Made by a program: the position numbers and the translations under genes. Shown piece after piece: positions 54,010-62,979 of a stretch of DNA of 64,000 bases. Every line of letters starts with the position of its first letter. Positions within the stretch are counted from its first letter, which is position 1. The stretch spans positions 3,588,501 through 3,652,500 of the forward strand of contig NZ_CP086615.1 in assembly GCF_020883455.1 (NCBI RefSeq). The letters are read 5' to 3'. The notes beneath the pieces were generated by a model. It had not been told where the DNA came from and did not search any database. It worked only from the letters and a program-made list of their open reading frames with translations. The DNA is from Spiribacter halobius. Lineage in GTDB: Bacteria; Pseudomonadota; Gammaproteobacteria; Nitrococcales; Nitrococcaceae.

Positions 54010-54900
54010 GTGTCCGCACCGACGACCAACCAGCCCCGCGCCTATCTCCTCGCTCTGACGGCGGTACTGCTGTGGTCTACCGTGGCCTCGGCCTTCAAGC
54101 TGTCGTTGCGGCACCTCACGCCGATCCAGCTGCTGGCCTACGCCACCCTGGTCTCGCTGATCACCCTGCTGGTGATGCTGGCCATCCAGGGGCGGCTGCG
54201 CGGGCTCATCGAAGGCACGGCGGGCGATCTCCGGCGGTCGGTGATGCTCGGGCTGCTGAACCCGGTGCTCTACTACCTGATCCTGTTCGAGGCCTATGAC
54301 CGCCTGCCCGCCCAGGAGGCGCAGCCCCTCAACTACACCTGGGCCATCACCCTGGCGCTGCTCTCCATCCCGCTGCTGCGCCAGCGGCTGAGCCGCTGGG
54401 ACCTCATCGGCGGGCTGGTGGCCTATGCCGGCGTCTGGGTGATCGCCACCCGGGGCGACGTGCTCGGCGTGGAGTTCGCGGATCCAATGGGCGTTGCCCT
54501 CGCCCTCGGCAGCACCGTGGTCTGGGCGCTGTACTGGATCTACAACGTCCGCGACGGCCGCGAGCCGCTGGTGGGGCTTGCCTCCAGCTTCGCCGTTGCG
54601 CTGCCTGTGGTCCTGGTGATCTGTGCGCTCACCGACGGCCTTGCCGTCGGCTCCCCGGCCGGGCTGCTGGGGGCGGCCTACGTCGGGGTATTCGAGATGG
54701 GGGTGGCCTTTGCCTGCTGGCTCGGCGCGCTGAAATACTCCGAGAACACGGCGAAGGTGGGCAACCTGATCTTTCTGTCGCCCTTCCTCTCGCTGGTTTT
54801 CATCCACTTTCTGGTGGGCGAGGCGATCCTCGGCTCCACCTACGTCGGGCTGGTGCTGATCGTCGCCGGGCTCGCCCTGCAGCAGCTACGCCGGCGCTGA
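54010..54900 (+). CDS. DMT/EamA family transporter
   Basis: A 296-residue inner-membrane permease with ten predicted helices in two EamA halves: AYLLALTAVLLWSTVASAFKLSL at the start, YYLILFEAYDRLPAQEAQPLNYTWAI in the middle (in part), and KVGNLIFLSPFLSLVFIHFLVGE in the second half. GTG 54010 is the likely start; ATG 53887 is in frame, but the codons between are repeat sequence. The substrate (metabolite or amino-acid efflux) is unknown. Confidence 0.82.
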   Translation: MSAPTTNQPRAYLLALTAVLLWSTVASAFKLSLRHLTPIQLLAYATLVSLITLLVMLAIQGRLRGLIEGTAGDLRRSVMLGLLNPVLYYLILFEAYDRLPAQEAQPLNYTWAITLALLSIPLLRQRLSRWDLIGGLVAYAGVWVIATRGDVLGVEFADPMGVALALGSTVVWALYWIYNVRDGREPLVGLASSFAVALPVVLVICALTDGLAVGSPAGLLGAAYVGVFEMGVAFACWLGALKYSENTAKVGNLIFLSPFLSLVFIHFLVGEAILGSTYVGLVLIVAGLALQQLRRR

Positions 54901-54913
54901 GCGCCGCGCCGCC

Positions 54914-54968
54914 GGACTGGCCGCCAGATCCGCGCCCGCAGCCGCGAATCGGTGAGAGATGCGGGTTA
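54914..54968 (+). repeat. Family 1 repeat, right-half copy
   Basis: GGACTGGCCGCCAGATCCGC, then CAGCCGCGAATCGGTGAG and GATGCGGG match the right end of the full copies at 933 and 25001. The left half is missing. The family 2-type mobile element at 54966 begins at its right boundary. Confidence 0.85.
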
Positions 54969-55235
54969 CTAATCCTATCGAAAGTATTGTCAGGTCTCAG
55001 AGCCCCGGAGCGGGCCGGCGGCAAGGCGCGGGAGCGCCGGCGTGGTGATTCCACGTCAAGCGAGCGCGACCCCGCCGCCGGCCCGCTCCGGGGCTCCCGT
55101 AGGGCGGGCCTGTGCGCCGCGGCGGACTGCGTTGCTCGCCGCTTATGTAGCTCGGCTACACCGCGCGCCTCGCGCCTTGCCGCCGCGGCGCACAGGCCCG
55201 CTGAGAGCTGACAATACTTTCGATAGGATTAGTAA
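54966..55235. mobile_element. MITE-like element, 270 bp, with 35-bp terminal inverted repeats and two nested hairpins
   Basis: The ends 54966-55000 and 55201-55235 are inverted copies, perfect over the outer 28 bp (starting TTACTAATCCTATCG) and with one mismatch over 35. Inside, 55000-55094 is bounded by a perfect 21-bp inverted pair (AGCCCCGGAGCGGGCC...), and about 55108-55202 by a perfect 20-bp pair (GGGCCTGTGCGCCGCG...). There is no coding capacity for a transposase. It resembles a miniature inverted-repeat transposable element or a structured non-coding insert. Confidence 0.88.
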
Positions 55236-55414
55236 GCCGGGCGCAGCACGACGCCGTCGCCCTCGGTACTCACGAGCCGATAGGGCGTGGCGCTGCAGGC
55301 GAAGCGGCGGATAATGCGGTGCGCCTCTCGCTGTGCGTCCTCGGCCGGGCCGCGGATCACGATCTCGTTGCTGCGGTATTCCACGCGGCAGCTGTGGCGG
55401 ATCATCGCCGGCAT
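55229..55414 (-). CDS. Hypothetical 61-residue protein
   Basis: MPAMIRHSCRVEYRSNEIVI begins a small basic protein with no signal peptide or membrane segment. ATG 55414 has an AGGAGG ribosome-binding site 4-5 bases upstream, good support for translation. It resembles no family I recognise. The last Tyr codon and the TAA stop lie in the terminal repeat of the MITE-like element, so the original C-terminus may have been different. Confidence 0.65.
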   Translation of the reverse strand: MPAMIRHSCRVEYRSNEIVIRGPAEDAQREAHRIIRRFACSATPYRLVSTEGDGVVLRPAY

Positions 55415-55720
55415 GGGACCTCCTACCGTCGAAAGCCGCTGGGCGGCAAGCGGTGCCGCTCGCCTCGCCGCCCTCCACCCGGGCGCGCCTCCGGCCCCCG
55501 GGCTGTTGCCCCGATCGCGGGGGTGGCGGCACGCTCCCCGATGCCGCCGCAGCCCCCCGCGCCCCCTCAAGCGTGCCACGCAACACTGTCCGCTTCGGGC
55601 TGGTGCTGCGCTGCAAGGTAGCGCGATTCTGCCGCGCACCCGCCGGTCAGTAAACCCCCCGTCATGAAGTCATATATGAGATCGAAGACGTGCCGTCCGT
55701 GACGCCCTGCGCATTGCCCG
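55415..55720. other. 306-bp region between zntB and the 61-residue ORF
   Basis: GC-rich, with short palindromic stretches (GCCCCGATCGCGGGG-like around 55509). An AT-richer patch near 55660-55680 (TCATGAAGTCATATATGAGATC) contains an inverted repeat TCATATATGA. The small-ORF promoter is presumably here. No gene is seen. Confidence 0.4.
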
Positions 55721-56713
55721 TCAGAGCCACCGGCGAAGCCAGAAGAATGCCACCTGCACCGCAGTCATCAGGCCGAGCGCAATCATCAGCCAGGCGAAGG
55801 CGCCCTCGGTCTGCGTACCGGGCATGCCCGCCAGGTTGACGCCGAACAGGCCGGTGACTAAGCCGAGTGGCAGGAACAGCGTCGCCACCAGCGAGAGCAC
55901 GTACATGGTGCGGTTCATCTGGTCCGAGAGCCTGGTGGTCAGCTCCTCCTGGGCGACGGCGGCGCGATCGCGCAGGGCCTCGAGATCCTCCACGTAGCGG
56001 GTCAGCCGGTCGGCGCTCTCGCGCAGTCGCAGGCGCGCCGGCTCGTCCACCAGCTCCCCGACCTCGCCGCCGGCGAGCCGGGCGAGCACGTCGCGCTGGG
56101 GCCCCAGGTAGCGTCGCAGAATGATCGCCTCGCGGCGGAGGGCGAGCAGCCGCGTGCGCAGCGCCCGCTGCTCGCCCGCCACGAGGGCCTCCTCCACCGA
56201 GTCCATGCCCTCGTCCAGCGCCTCCAGCACCGGGCCCATGCGCAGGATGAGCGCCGCCGCCAGGGCTGCGAGCAGCGCCCCGGGCCGGGGCGGGACCCGG
56301 CCCTCGCCGATGGCGGCGCGCACGTCCTCCACCGCCAGCAGCCGCGGCCCGCGCAGGCTGATCAGCCGTCCCGGCTCCAGCCACATGCGGATGGAGACCA
56401 TGTCCTCCGGATTGGCACCGGGGTTGAGATTGACGCCGCGCAGGATCACCAGCACACCGGAGCCGTGGCGGGCGAGCCGCGGCCGCGTCTCCTCCTGCAG
56501 CAGCGCCTCGGCCACCAGCGGCTCGAGCCCGGCATCCCCGCGCAGCCAGTGGGCGCTGTCGGGGTGCTTGCGGTCCAGATGCAGCCAGAGCAGGCCGCCT
56601 TCCCCGGCAGGATCGGCATCCCCCGGTGTACAGGCGTGCAGTACTCCGCCACGGTCGGCGCGGTAGGCACAGATCAGGCCCCCACCCAGGGGCGCGGTTG
56701 GCGCATCACTCAT
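55721..56713 (-). CDS. zntB: Zinc transporter ZntB (CorA family)
   Basis: 330 residues. A large N-terminal cytoplasmic domain, a long coiled helix (RESADRLTRYVEDLEALRDRA), then two C-terminal transmembrane helices with the GxN pore motif in GLFGVNLAGMPG, closer to ZntB (GVNVGGIPG) than to magnesium-type CorA (YGMNF). ATG 56713; the frame is open upstream but overlaps marC. It overlaps the marC stop by 4 bases. Confidence 0.88.
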   Translation of the reverse strand: MSDAPTAPLGGGLICAYRADRGGVLHACTPGDADPAGEGGLLWLHLDRKHPDSAHWLRGDAGLEPLVAEALLQEETRPRLARHGSGVLVILRGVNLNPGANPEDMVSIRMWLEPGRLISLRGPRLLAVEDVRAAIGEGRVPPRPGALLAALAAALILRMGPVLEALDEGMDSVEEALVAGEQRALRTRLLALRREAIILRRYLGPQRDVLARLAGGEVGELVDEPARLRLRESADRLTRYVEDLEALRDRAAVAQEELTTRLSDQMNRTMYVLSLVATLFLPLGLVTGLFGVNLAGMPGTQTEGAFAWLMIALGLMTAVQVAFFWLRRWL

Positions 56714-57309
56714 GCCAGTACCTTCTCGATGAATGCCTCCGTGCCGTCGAGCAGCATCTGCACGGAGATCGCGACGAGGATCATGCCCATCAGCCGCTCC
56801 AGGGCAAACAGGCCGCGCTCGCGCAGCACCCGGTAGAAGAGGTTGCCCGCAAGCAGGATCAGCAGCGTCGCGAGCCAGGCGAGGGTCATGGCGAGCCACC
56901 ACGTGAACAGGCGGTCCGGCGACTGGCGCACCAGCAGCACCAGGGTAGCCAGCGTCGAGGGTCCGGCCACCAGCGGCACCGCCAGCGGCACGAAAAACGG
57001 CTCCCCCTCCGGCGCCTCGCCCATCACCCCGCCCCGGGCGGGCGGGAAGATCATGCGCACGGCAATGATGAACAGCACGATACCGGCGGCGATGCGCACC
57101 GACTGCTGCTCCAGCGCGAACAGGTCCAGCAGCGCCTGGCCGCCGAGCAGGAACACCATCAGCACCACGTAGGCGAAACCGAGCTCCCGCAGGGTGATGA
57201 GCCGCCGCCGGGCCGGCGGCTGGTCACGCAGCAGGCTGAGGAACACCGGCAGGTTCCCCAGCGGGTCCATGATGGCGAACAGAATCACCGCCGCGGATAC
57301 GAGCTCCAT
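56710..57309 (-). CDS. MarC family membrane protein
   Basis: 199 residues with six predicted helices. ILFAIMDPLGNLPVFLSLL at the N-terminus and PLAVPLVAGPSTLATLVLL in the middle are the MarC/UPF0056 signatures. The physiological role of the family is not established; the link to antibiotic resistance was withdrawn for E. coli MarC. It is translationally coupled to zntB (ATGA). Confidence 0.9.
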   Translation of the reverse strand: MELVSAAVILFAIMDPLGNLPVFLSLLRDQPPARRRLITLRELGFAYVVLMVFLLGGQALLDLFALEQQSVRIAAGIVLFIIAVRMIFPPARGGVMGEAPEGEPFFVPLAVPLVAGPSTLATLVLLVRQSPDRLFTWWLAMTLAWLATLLILLAGNLFYRVLRERGLFALERLMGMILVAISVQMLLDGTEAFIEKVLA

Positions 57310-57402
57310 GGCGGCATGCTACGCATCCGGTGATGTCGAAAGCCACGCCGCCGAGGAGTATCGGCGCGGCGGTGGGCATCCACGACGGCCGAGCGGGGCG
57401 GT

Positions 57403-57479
57403 CCCACTGCGAGGCGATTTGGCCGCTCGTGCGAGGCGCATAGGTAACGAGCGCGAGCTTTCAAAGCGGCCGCAGTGGG
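57403..57479. repeat. Imperfect 77-bp inverted repeat between modC and marC
   Basis: Outer arms CCCACTGCG and CGCAGTGGG, inner arms CGCTCGT and ACGAGCG, with an intermediate partial pair GGCCGC/GCGGCC. It lies about 20 bp after the modC stop on the minus strand and could act as a 3' hairpin of the mod operon; no T-run follows. Confidence 0.5.
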
Positions 57480-57500
57480 GGCGCCGCAGCCCAGAGATTG

Positions 57501-58604
57501 CTACGGCGCAGACGCCTGGGCCGGTAGCGTGCCGACCGCGAGGGAAGAGGCCTCGATCAGGGCGTGCAACCGCCGCCCGGGCTCGAGGCCCAGCGCCGAC
57601 GCCGCCTGCCGCGTGACCCGGGCCCAGAGGCTACCGCCGCCGTCGGTGACGAGCCCCACCAGCAGCACCGCCTCGCCCTCTCCACGCAGCTCGCGCACCC
57701 GCGCCGGCAGCGCATTGAGCGCGCTGGTGGCCCGGGGCGGATCCAGGGCGAGGAGCACGTTGCCGGCGCGAATGCGCACGGTGACCCCGCAGCCGGTGGC
57801 GAGCCCCAGGGCCGGCACCTGTAGGCGACCGCCGTCGGCAGCCAGGGTGGTGAGCCCCCAGGCACTGTCCCGTGCGGCCACCCGCGCCCGCCAGACCACC
57901 CCCGGCTCGGCGTCGCCGAGCAGCGGCCAGACCGCCGGATCGGAGAAGAGCTCCGGCGCCGAGCCGGCCCCGGCGCGCTCGCCGTGGCGCAGCAGCAACA
58001 CGCGATCGGCGAGGTGCAGCACCTCCTCCTGGTCATGGGTGACGTAGGCCAGCGGCAGCCCGTAGCGGCCCGGCAGCTCGCGGATGAAGGCGAGGATCGC
58101 CGCCCGGCGGGCCGCGTCGAGGGCGGCCAGGGGCTCGTCCAGCAGCAGGATCGAGGGCGCCGCCACCAGGGCGCGCGCCAGGGCCACCCGCTGGCGCTCG
58201 CCGCCGGAGAGTCCGCCCGTGCGCCGGTCCAGCAGCGGCTGCAGACCCAGGGCAGCCACCACGTCGTCCAGCGCCGGGCCGGCGGCACGCCGACGGCGCT
58301 GGGCATAGCGCAGGTTGCCCTGCACCGTGTGATGGCCAAACAGCCGGGCCTCCTGGAACACCAGCCCGGCCCGGCGGGCATGGGCCGGCAGGGCCCGCTG
58401 CTCCCGCTGCCAGACCTGCTCGCCCAGGCGCACCTCGCCGCGACAGTCGGGCTCCAGGCCCGCCAGGCAGCGCAGAAGGGTCGTCTTGCCGCTGCCCGAG
58501 GGTCCGAACAGCGCAGTGATACCCGGCTGCAGGCTGCCCGCCACCTGCAGCGCGAACCCGGGCCGCCACAGGCGGACATCGAACTCCAGCGTCGGCGCCG
58601 TCAT
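57501..58604 (-). CDS. modC: Molybdate ABC transporter ATP-binding protein
   Basis: 367 residues. Walker A FGPSGSGKTTLLRCLAG, signature LSGGERQRVALARAL, Walker B ILLLDEPLAALD and H-loop YVTHDQEEV. The C-terminal about 70 residues form a Mop/TOBE oxyanion-binding domain (VTVRIRAGNVLLALDPPRATSALN, in part). ATG 58604 overlaps modB by ATGA. The length and the TOBE tail distinguish it from sulfate or polar amino-acid ATPases. Confidence 0.93.
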   Translation of the reverse strand: MTAPTLEFDVRLWRPGFALQVAGSLQPGITALFGPSGSGKTTLLRCLAGLEPDCRGEVRLGEQVWQREQRALPAHARRAGLVFQEARLFGHHTVQGNLRYAQRRRRAAGPALDDVVAALGLQPLLDRRTGGLSGGERQRVALARALVAAPSILLLDEPLAALDAARRAAILAFIRELPGRYGLPLAYVTHDQEEVLHLADRVLLLRHGERAGAGSAPELFSDPAVWPLLGDAEPGVVWRARVAARDSAWGLTTLAADGGRLQVPALGLATGCGVTVRIRAGNVLLALDPPRATSALNALPARVRELRGEGEAVLLVGLVTDGGGSLWARVTRQAASALGLEPGRRLHALIEASSLAVGTLPAQASAP

Positions 58605-59269
58605 GCCGGAAAGGCGCCACGCCGGCCATGATTCAGGCCGTAGAGCACCAGCAGCGTCACGAACGAGAATCCCAGCAGCCCGGCAGAAAGGGCATGGGCG
58701 GAGGCGTAGTCCAGGGTCTCCACGTGCTCGTAGATGGCGATGGCCACCACCCGCGTCTCTCCGGGAATGCTGCCCCCCACCATCAGCACCGCGCCGAACT
58801 CCCCCAGGGTATGCGCGAAGCCAAGCACCGCAGCGGACAGGAAACCCCGCCCCGCCAGGGGGCAGGCCACGGTGAAGAACGCATCCAGCGGGCGTGCCCC
58901 GAGCACTGCCGCTGCCTCCAGCGGACCATCGCCGACGGCCTGGAAGGCATCCCGCAGGGGCTGCACCACGAACGGCAGCGAGTAGAGCACCGAGGTCACC
59001 ACCAGGCCGGTGAAGCTGAAGGTCAGCGTCTCGCCGGTCAGCGCCACCCAGGGGGCACCGATGGCACCGTTCGGCCCGAGCAGGATCAGCAGGTAGAAGC
59101 CGAGCACCGTCGGCGGCAGCACCAGCGGCAGCGTCACCACCGCGTTCACCGGCACCCGCCAGCGGCTGCGGGTGCGCGCGAGCCACCACGCCAGCGGCGC
59201 TCCGAGCACCATCAGCACGGCGACGGTCACGCCGGCCAGGTGGATGCTGAGCCATATCGGGCCGCTCAC
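58601..59269 (-). CDS. modB: Molybdate ABC transporter permease
   Basis: 222 residues, five to six helices, with ISLxS-type start WLSIHLAGVTVAVLMVLGA, PLVLPPTVLGFYLLILLG and the EAA loop EAAAVLGARPLDAFFTVACPLA. GTG 59269 overlaps the modA stop by GTGA. The in-frame extension upstream to 59572 is a shadow of modA. Confidence 0.93.
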   Translation of the reverse strand: MSGPIWLSIHLAGVTVAVLMVLGAPLAWWLARTRSRWRVPVNAVVTLPLVLPPTVLGFYLLILLGPNGAIGAPWVALTGETLTFSFTGLVVTSVLYSLPFVVQPLRDAFQAVGDGPLEAAAVLGARPLDAFFTVACPLAGRGFLSAAVLGFAHTLGEFGAVLMVGGSIPGETRVVAIAIYEHVETLDYASAHALSAGLLGFSFVTLLVLYGLNHGRRGAFPA

Positions 59270-60048
59270 GCGCCCGCCTCCGCCGGCTCGTAGCCGAACT
59301 GCTCGAGGATGCGGGCCGCCTCGGCGCCGCGCAGGAATTCGAGGAAGGCCCGCCCGGCCGAGGGATGCGGCGCGTCCCGAAGCAGCACGGCGTCCTGGGC
59401 AACGGGCCCGTGCCAGTCCGCCGGCACCAGCTGCCAGCGCCCGGCCGGCGCATTCGGTGCCCGTGCATACGCCTTGGCCACCAGCCCGTGGCTGGCATTG
59501 CCGGTCACGACGTACTGCAGCGTCTGGCCGACGTTCTCCCCCTGCACCAGCCGGGACTGTAGCGGGTCCCACAGGCCGACATGCCGCAGCACCTCCTTCG
59601 CGGCCCTACCGTACGGCGCGAGCCGCGGGTTGGCGATGGCGAAGCGCCGCACGTCCGCCGGATCCAGCGCCCGCAGCCCCCCCGATGGCAGCGCCACCCC
59701 CGGTGCCGCCCAGAGCACGAGGCGGCCGCGGGCATAGGTGAAGCGGCTGCCGGCCACCGCCAGCCCCTCCGCCTCCAGACGGCGCGGCCGTTCCCGGTCC
59801 GCGGCGAGGAAGACATCGAACGGGGCGCCGTTGACGATCTGGGCGTAATGCCGGCCCGTGGCGCCAGGCACTGGCGTCACCCGCGGGCCGCCCTGCGCCG
59901 CCAGCGCCTCGGCGATCGCCTCCAGCGGCTGCAGGAAGTTCGTGGCCACGGCAACCCGCACCGTCTCGCCCTGGGCCTGGGCCAGCGCCGGCAGCAACAG
60001 CAGCAGAGCGGCGATGAGGCGGCGGCCGATGGCGCGCTGCAGCGACAT
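59266..60048 (-). CDS. modA: Molybdate ABC transporter substrate-binding protein
   Basis: 260 residues with a signal peptide (LIAALLLLLPALAQAQG) and binding-protein segments VRVAVATNFLQPLEAIAEAL, TGRHYAQIVNGAPFDVFLAADRERP (in part) and the C-terminal GRAFLEFLRGAEAARIL. It resembles the ModA branch with a T/S-rich tetrahedral oxyanion site. ATG 60048 has GGAG upstream. The order modA-modB-modC is the usual one. No ModE site or molybdenum-cofactor riboswitch was identified. Confidence 0.92.
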   Translation of the reverse strand: MSLQRAIGRRLIAALLLLLPALAQAQGETVRVAVATNFLQPLEAIAEALAAQGGPRVTPVPGATGRHYAQIVNGAPFDVFLAADRERPRRLEAEGLAVAGSRFTYARGRLVLWAAPGVALPSGGLRALDPADVRRFAIANPRLAPYGRAAKEVLRHVGLWDPLQSRLVQGENVGQTLQYVVTGNASHGLVAKAYARAPNAPAGRWQLVPADWHGPVAQDAVLLRDAPHPSAGRAFLEFLRGAEAARILEQFGYEPAEAGA

Positions 60049-60162
60049 GACGGTACTCCGGAGCGGGGCCTGAACCGCCGGGCGGCGGCAGGCCCGTATC
60101 CTCCGATGCTCCGGCGGGGCGGTCAACGTCCCGCCCCGGGCGCCGGCACGACGCCGGCGGAA

Positions 60163-60660
60163 TCAGCTGCCGGGCCCTGCCGGCGGCCGCCGGCGCGGCA
60201 GCAACCCGTCGCGGGCGAGGTGCTCCTGCAGCTCGCGCGGTCCGAGCTTGGCCAGATCCTTCTGTACTTCGCGGATCTCTACGCCGGGCAGCTCGGGCAG
60301 ACCGTTGCGCAGGAACCCGAGCATGCGCTTCTCCGCGCAGAGGATGACCCGTCGGGTACCGTTGCTCCGGGCCAGGCCGTCCAGCTGGCGGGCGATATCA
60401 CGGGCAAACCGGTGTTCCATCTCCGCGTCGTGGCCGTCGCGGTGCTCGTCGTAGGCGTGACCCTGGCCGCCGGGCGTCCGGTTGCGGCCGCTGCGGGCGT
60501 CGGCGTAGACCTTGCTGTCATGGGCACGATGGCGGGGATTGGCGAGCGAGAGGTGTTCCATCAGGTCGGGGCCGCCCTCGAGCTCCGGGAGGTCCGGACG
60601 CTCCAGGGTGAAGAACCGGGCTCTGGCGCCCTCGGCAACGACCACGCAGTATTCGCTCAT
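60163..60660 (-). CDS. Host attachment family protein
   Basis: 165 residues matching the family named for a plant-pathogen attachment factor: VVVAEGARARFFTLERPD at the N-terminus, HRFARDIARQLDGLARSNGTRRVILCAEKRMLGFLR (in pieces) and VQKDLAKLGPRELQEHL at the C-terminus. The middle is His/Asp/Arg-rich and probably disordered. It is widespread in free-living bacteria, so the name is historical; the fold resembles release-factor-like RNA-binding domains. ATG 60660 has AGGAGAG upstream. Two hairpins (GCCGGC pair near 60142-60158 and GGGGCGG pair near 60112-60133) separate it from modA. Confidence 0.85.
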   Translation of the reverse strand: MSEYCVVVAEGARARFFTLERPDLPELEGGPDLMEHLSLANPRHRAHDSKVYADARSGRNRTPGGQGHAYDEHRDGHDAEMEHRFARDIARQLDGLARSNGTRRVILCAEKRMLGFLRNGLPELPGVEIREVQKDLAKLGPRELQEHLARDGLLPRRRPPAGPGS

Positions 60661-60822
60661 ATGCGCTCTCCTGTGTGATGCTCCGGCTTGCGGGATGCCG
60701 TCGGCGCGGCCGGCCGGACGGCAGCCACTAACGGATATCGGGCTTCATCATCGGGTCACACAACCCCAGTATAGGAATGCCGGCGACGAACGGCCCGCCG
60801 GCCCGCGAGGAAGGACGGAATC

Positions 60823-62979
60823 ATGGCAGGCGTGCTGAAATGGCTGGCGATCATCGTCGGCGCGGTAGTCGCACTGGTGGTGGTACTGGTCGTGGGCCTG
60901 CTGCTGCTGGTGGACCCGAACGACTACCGCGACGAGATCGCGCAGGTAGTGGAGGCGCAGACGGGGCGGGAATTCACCATCGAGGGTGACATCGAGCTCA
61001 CCTTCTTCCCGCGCATCGGCCTCGCCGTCGGCGGCGTCGCCCTGGGCGACGATCCGGCCTTCTCGGACGGTGCCTTCCTGCGAGCCGACGGGCTAAACCT
61101 GGCCGTGGAGGTGATGCCGCTCCTCTCCGGGACCCTGCAGCTCGACACCATCACCCTGCGCCGTCCCCAGGTGACGCTGATCCGCGATGAGCAGGGCCGG
61201 GGCAACTGGGAGAGCCTGGCCCCGCCCGCTGCGGCGGCCGCCAGCGAACCCGCGCGGAATGCCGGGCTCGTGGCCGTGAGCAGCCACGAGCCGGCCGGCA
61301 CTGCACACGCCGGGGGGATGCTGGCGGACGCGCGCCTCGCCGGGCTGCGCATCGAGCAGGCGCGGCTGGTCTACGAGGATCGGGGCGCCGGCACCAGCGC
61401 TACCCTGGACCCCGTGAACCTCGCCCTCAACGACGTCCAGCTCGGCGCCCCGGTCGCCATCGAGGGCGACTGGCAGGGCGATGTGGCCGGCACGCGCCTC
61501 GACGGCACCCTGACGGGCAGTGCCACGGTCAGCCCCGACTTCGCCCGCGCCAGCGCCGAGGGCCTCACCCTTGCGGTCACGGCGGCCGGCGACGCCGTGC
61601 CCGCCGGTGAACAGACCGCCACCCTCAGCACCGACATCGAGGCCGATCTGCAGGCGGCGGTCTACCGGCTTTCCGGCCTGCGTCTGGAGGCGGCCACGGC
61701 AGTGCTCGAAGGCGGGGTGGAGGCGAACGCCGCCGGCAGCTCGCCGGTGGTCACCGGCCAGCTCACCCTCGCCGAGACCGACCCGCAGGGTGTCTTCGAG
61801 GCCCTCGACATGGCGCCCCCGGAGACCCGCGACGGCAACGTGCTGCAGAGCCTGAGCGCGGAGCTCGCGCTGCGCTTCGCCCAGGGCGTGCTGCGGGTGG
61901 ATCCGATCCGCGCCAAACTCGATGACAGCAACCTGACCGGCTGGGCCGAGGTGCGCGACTTCGCCGGACCCGATGCCGCCTTCGACCTGCAGCTCGACGG
62001 CATCAACGTCGACAGCTACCTGCCGCCCCCCGAGGAGGGCGAGGCCGAGCCCGCCGCGACGCCGGGCGGGGCCGCGGCCGCCGGCGCCGAGCTCATCCCG
62101 GTGGAGGTGCTGCGGCCGCTGGTGCTGGACGGGGAGATCCGGATCGGCGAGATCACCGCCAGCGGTGCCCGCCTCAGCGCGCTGACGGCAAGCATCACCG
62201 CCGCCGACGGCCGCCTGCGCGTGCACCCGCTCACTGCCACGCTGTACGGCGGCAGCTACCAGGGGGATCTGCGCATCGACGCCACCGGCGAACCGGCAGT
62301 GGTGCAGGTCAACGAGCGCCTCTCGGGCGTGCAGGCGGCGCCGTTGCTGAGCGACCTCGCCGGCTTCGACCGCCTGCTCGGCCAGGGCGACTTCTCGCTC
62401 CAGGCCACCACCCGGGCCGGCAGCGTCGAGCAGCTTCTGGAGACCCTCAACGGTGAGGCCACCTTCCGCTTCGCCGATGGCGCCATCCGCGGCATCAACA
62501 TCGCGCGCACGCTGCGCACCGCCATGGCCCAGGTCCAGGGCCAGGATACCCCTGCAGCGACGGAGGAGACCCCGAGCACGGACTTCACCCAGCTCAACGG
62601 CAGCATGCGGATCGAGGGGGGCGTCGTGCGCAGCGACGACCTCGCCCTGGACTCGCCGCTGCTGCGGGTACGTGGCAGCGGCAGCGCCAATCTGGTGCGC
62701 CAGGAGGTCGACTACCGCCTCACCGTGAACGTCGTGGGCAGCCTCGAGGGCCAGGGTGGTGCCAGCCTGGAGCAGCTCCGCGGCGTGCCCATTCCGTTGC
62801 GCATCAGCGGCCCGCTCACCGCGCCCGAGGTGGGCGTGGACATCGCCGGCGCCCTGCGCAACGCCCAGGAGCAGCGCCTGCGCGAGGAGACCGAAGAGGG
62901 GCGCGAGGAGCTTGAGCAACGCCTCGAGGAGGAGAGCGGCGAGATCCAGGAACGCCTGCGCGGCCTGTTCAACCGATGA
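60823..62979 (+). CDS. AsmA family protein
   Basis: 718 residues. N-terminal transmembrane anchor ([38 protein letters not shown] in pieces), then the AsmA region [24 protein letters not shown], and a C-terminal beta-rich region with the conserved [16 protein letters not shown] segment. The last about 40 residues are a Glu/Arg-rich coiled coil. Members bridge the inner membrane and periplasm and are now linked to phospholipid transport. ATG 60823 has AGGAAGG upstream. It overlaps mutY by ATGA. Confidence 0.9.
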   Translation: MAGVLKWLAIIVGAVVALVVVLVVGLLLLVDPNDYRDEIAQVVEAQTGREFTIEGDIELTFFPRIGLAVGGVALGDDPAFSDGAFLRADGLNLAVEVMPLLSGTLQLDTITLRRPQVTLIRDEQGRGNWESLAPPAAAAASEPARNAGLVAVSSHEPAGTAHAGGMLADARLAGLRIEQARLVYEDRGAGTSATLDPVNLALNDVQLGAPVAIEGDWQGDVAGTRLDGTLTGSATVSPDFARASAEGLTLAVTAAGDAVPAGEQTATLSTDIEADLQAAVYRLSGLRLEAATAVLEGGVEANAAGSSPVVTGQLTLAETDPQGVFEALDMAPPETRDGNVLQSLSAELALRFAQGVLRVDPIRAKLDDSNLTGWAEVRDFAGPDAAFDLQLDGINVDSYLPPPEEGEAEPAATPGGAAAAGAELIPVEVLRPLVLDGEIRIGEITASGARLSALTASITAADGRLRVHPLTATLYGGSYQGDLRIDATGEPAVVQVNERLSGVQAAPLLSDLAGFDRLLGQGDFSLQATTRAGSVEQLLETLNGEATFRFADGAIRGINIARTLRTAMAQVQGQDTPAATEETPSTDFTQLNGSMRIEGGVVRSDDLALDSPLLRVRGSGSANLVRQEVDYRLTVNVVGSLEGQGGASLEQLRGVPIPLRISGPLTAPEVGVDIAGALRNAQEQRLREETEEGREELEQRLEEESGEIQERLRGLFNR

